From Akkermansiaceae bacterium (lineage in GTDB: Bacteria > Verrucomicrobiota > Verrucomicrobiia > Verrucomicrobiales > DEV007): a stretch of DNA of 64,000 bases. Positions 61,605-64,000 of the stretch are shown here, one piece after another (the first letter of the stretch is position 1; each line of letters opens with the position of its first letter). Location: positions 124,001-188,000 of the forward strand of contig JACKQE010000009.1 of the NCBI GenBank assembly GCA_024233005.1, in the 5' to 3' direction. The position numbers were made by a program, and so were the translations under genes. Below the pieces are notes generated by a model that was given only the letters and a program-made list of their open reading frames with translations, ran no database searches and was not told the origin of the DNA.

Positions 61605-64000
61605 ATGAAACCGGTTTTTCTCTTTTGTCTCGCCGCTCTTGGCGCCCTCCATATCCCCCTGGTCTCCGCCGAGGAAAATGCGCCCATGTTCCAGGCCACT
61701 CCGGTGGACAAACTTCGTGTTGCCAAGGGCTTCCAGGTCGAACTGCTTTATTCCGTGCCGAAAGACAAGCAAGGATCCTGGGTCGCCATGTGTGTCGACA
61801 ACAAGGGACGACTGATTGTCTCGGACCAGTATGGGGCGCTCTACCGCCTGACTCCTCCACCGGCCGGAGCCATGCTGAAATCCGAAGATGTGGAGAAGAT
61901 CGATCTCGATATCGGCGGATCGCAGGGAATGCTTTATGCGTTCGACAGCCTCTACGTGGTGACCAACACCAAAGAGCATGGGGGGCGCGGGCTCTACCGG
62001 GTCCGGGACACCGATGGCGATGACACGTTCGACAAGGTCGAACAACTCAAGAAATTCGAGGAGCAGGGAGGGGAACACGGCCCGCACGCGATCATCGCCG
62101 GTCCGGATGGCAAGTCCCTCTACGTGATCTGTGGGAACCAGACGGCGTTGCCGGAATACAATGCTTCCCGGGTGCCCGAAAGCTGGGGCGAGGACAATCT
62201 GTTGCCTCGGATCTACGGGCGCGGTTTCATGAAAGGGATTATGGCCCCCCGGGGGTGGATCGCCAAGACCGATCCCGACGGCAAGAACTGGGAGATCCAG
62301 GCCACAGGCTTTCGCAACGAGTACGACGCGGCCTTCAATGAGGACGGAGAGCTTTTCAGTTATGATGCCGACATGGAGTGGGATGTGGGGCAACCGTGGT
62401 ACCGTCCCACGCGGGTTTGTCATGTCATCAGTGGCGTGGAGTTCGGTTGGCGCAACGGTTCCGCCAAGTGGCCGGAATATTATCTCGACAGTTTTGGTCC
62501 GGTGGTCAACGTGGGGCCCGGCTCTCCCACCGGGGTGGGCTTCGGCTATGGCACGAAATTTCCGGAGCGTTACCAGAAGTCGCTCTTCATTTGTGACTGG
62601 AGTTACGGCAAGCTTTATGCCGTGCATCTCAAGGCCAAGGGGGCCAGTTACGAAGCCGACCTCGAGGAGTTCATTGCCGGGCAGCCTTTGCCATTAACCG
62701 ATGTTGTGGTCCGGCCCCAGGACGGAGCCCTCTATTTTACCATTGGAGGCCGCCGGGTCCAGGCCGGACTCTATCGCGTCACCTGGGTGGGCGGCAGTGA
62801 AGCCGGGCCGCTGGTTGCCGAGGATCCCTCGGCTGCTTCGGCCCGGGCGCTGCGCCACGAGTTGGAGGCTTTTCATGTCGGGAGGAATCCTTCCGCGGTT
62901 TCCAAATCCTGGCCACACCTCTCCAGTGCCGATCGGGCAATCCGGTACGCCGCGCGCGTTGCGATCGAGCATCAGCCGGTGACAGAATGGAAGCAGCGCG
63001 CGCTGGAGGAAAAAGACCCCCAGGCGGCCTTTGCGGCGCTAACCGCCCTGGCCCGTCATGCGGACCATGCCAGCCAGGCAGTGGTGGTGGATCGTCTCCT
63101 TTCATTCGATCCCGGGTTGTTGCCACGCCTCCAGCGCCTCGATTTGTTGCGGGCGACCGGGCTGGCCTTCCTCCGATTGGGAGATCCCACCCCCGAACAG
63201 AAACAGGCCGTTGCCGCCCAGTGGCTGAAATTTTACCCCGCCCCTTCCGCGGAGGAGAACATCGAATTGTCCCGCCTTTTCGGCTATCTCGGCACGCCGG
63301 AGTCGGTCGCCAAGACGGTGGGGATGTTGGTCAATGCCCCGAGCCAGGAGGAGCAAATCGCCTATGCTCTGCATCTGCGGCTGATGAAGGAAGGCTGGAC
63401 CCGTGAACTGCGGACCCTCTATTTTGAGTGGTTCACCCGTGCGGCCGCCTACAAAGGCGGAGCGAACTTTGCTCAGATGATCGGCGAGATCAAAACTGAC
63501 GCGCTCGCGAGCACTCCGGAGGAGGAGAAAAAGGCGCTCGCCGGGGTCATCAATGCGGTGCCCAAGATGGATGCCCCGCAATTCAGCGCGGAGCCTCGAT
63601 CCTTCGTCAAAGCTTGGGTGCTCAAGGACTTTGACGATGTGATCAACGTTGGCTTGGAAGGCGGCCGGAATTATGCCAACGGGCGGAAAATGTTCGGGGC
63701 CGGGATGTGTTTCGGCTGCCACCGGTTCCAACTCGAGGGCGGCGCGATTGGGCCGGACCTGACCAGTGTGGCCGGCAAGTTCAGTCCGCACGATTTGCTC
63801 GAGTCGATCATCGATCCATCCAAGGAGATCAGCGACCAGTATGGGGCGATGGTCTTTACCCGGAACGACGGCACTCAGGTTGTGGGCCGGGTGATGAACA
63901 TGAATGGTGATTCCGTCCAGGTGAACACGGACATGCTCGCTCCCGGCGACACGGTGAGCATCGATCGGAAGGACATCAAGGACATCAGTCCCTCGACCGT
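61605..64000 (+). CDS. PVC-type CxxCH haem-binding protein, 3' end cut by window
   Basis: The frame is open from the ATG at 61605 to the window end (798 codons). It has a signal peptide (MKPVFLFCLAALGALHIPLV). A propeller resembling sorbosone/glucose dehydrogenase follows (LLYSVPKDKQGSWVAMCVDN, RLIVSDQYGALYRL, EHGPHAIIAGPDGKSLYVIC, DVVVRPQDGALYFTIGGRR). Helical repeats lie from about 400 to 650. The haem domain has CFGCH at 702-706 (GAGMCFGCHRFQLEGGAIGP), then DPSKEISDQYGAMVF as in the family. It is shorter before the haem site than the protein at 38756 (site at 989 there), with a shorter helical region. Function as an exported oxidoreductase is inferred from the family. Confidence 0.93.
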   Translation, partial: MKPVFLFCLAALGALHIPLVSAEENAPMFQATPVDKLRVAKGFQVELLYSVPKDKQGSWVAMCVDNKGRLIVSDQYGALYRLTPPPAGAMLKSEDVEKIDLDIGGSQGMLYAFDSLYVVTNTKEHGGRGLYRVRDTDGDDTFDKVEQLKKFEEQGGEHGPHAIIAGPDGKSLYVICGNQTALPEYNASRVPESWGEDNLLPRIYGRGFMKGIMAPRGWIAKTDPDGKNWEIQATGFRNEYDAAFNEDGELFSYDADMEWDVGQPWYRPTRVCHVISGVEFGWRNGSAKWPEYYLDSFGPVVNVGPGSPTGVGFGYGTKFPERYQKSLFICDWSYGKLYAVHLKAKGASYEADLEEFIAGQPLPLTDVVVRPQDGALYFTIGGRRVQAGLYRVTWVGGSEAGPLVAEDPSAASARALRHELEAFHVGRNPSAVSKSWPHLSSADRAIRYAARVAIEHQPVTEWKQRALEEKDPQAAFAALTALARHADHASQAVVVDRLLSFDPGLLPRLQRLDLLRATGLAFLRLGDPTPEQKQAVAAQWLKFYPAPSAEENIELSRLFGYLGTPESVAKTVGMLVNAPSQEEQIAYALHLRLMKEGWTRELRTLYFEWFTRAAAYKGGANFAQMIGEIKTDALASTPEEEKKALAGVINAVPKMDAPQFSAEPRSFVKAWVLKDFDDVINVGLEGGRNYANGRKMFGAGMCFGCHRFQLEGGAIGPDLTSVAGKFSPHDLLESIIDPSKEISDQYGAMVFTRNDGTQVVGRVMNMNGDSVQVNTDMLAPGDTVSIDRKDIKDISPST

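Overview
The window reads as a piece of a Verrucomicrobiota (PVC superphylum) chromosome. The evidence is the set of protein families: two pairs of planctomycete/verrucomicrobial cytochrome-DUF1549-DUF1553 and DUF1501 proteins, two PVC-type CxxCH haem-binding proteins, a DUF1552 protein, LamG and PA14 insertions in exported proteins, and an expanded MoxR/VWA operon. Few starts show a strong Shine-Dalgarno. I saw no rRNA, tRNA, CRISPR array, transposase, integrase or phage gene, so this looks like ordinary chromosomal backbone rich in exported proteins, not a mobile island. No single locus stands out as an obviously new defence or biosynthetic system.

Layout. 1-4831: the end of a prenyltransferase-repeat protein, translationally coupled to a large exported protein that combines short beta repeats, LysM and a TlpA-like thioredoxin domain, then an ApaG-domain protein. 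4850-14129: a cellulose (or related beta-glucan) locus. A REC-PAS-GGDEF-EAL c-di-GMP enzyme is divergent from bcsA (with PilZ), bcsB and a BcsC-like outer-membrane protein; a 20-nt sequence recurs upstream of bcsA and bcsC. 14134-22134: a DUF1552 protein, a large prepilin-like protein, and the first cytochrome/DUF1553 plus DUF1501 pair. 22148-24230: a serine hydrolase and an exported double-HMA protein. 24469-32846: a MoxR ATPase, DUF58 and two giant VWA membrane proteins. 32882-35104: a probable metal-sensing module, made of a CCxxC protein, an ECF sigma factor, a ZraP/CnrX-like sensor, a small membrane anti-sigma candidate and a Cys-rich exported protein. The gene order and sizes match cnrY-cnrX-cnrH.

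35397-48687: housekeeping and miscellaneous genes: a Ski2-like DUF3516 helicase, a zinc peptidase, a PVC-type haem protein with HEAT-like repeats, arginine decarboxylase, GcvT, a DUF2314 protein, an alpha/beta hydrolase and a primary-type sigma factor with a charged C-terminal tail and a clear terminator. 49199-64000: a giant PQQ-propeller protein with a methyltransferase-like N-terminus and a LamG insertion, a companion membrane protein, the second DUF1501/DUF1553 pair, a molybdate-type ABC system (two binding domains fused in one chain, plus a permease, without an ATPase), and a PVC-type haem protein cut by the window end.

The observations most worth following are the CnrYXH-like module together with a 13-nt sequence shared by two separate metal-protein promoters, the self-contained c-di-GMP/cellulose circuit with its shared upstream motif and possible structured leader, and the tandem binding protein whose second lobe carries a CxxxC...CxxC cysteine set. 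Function calls rest on reading motifs by eye; no database search was possible.
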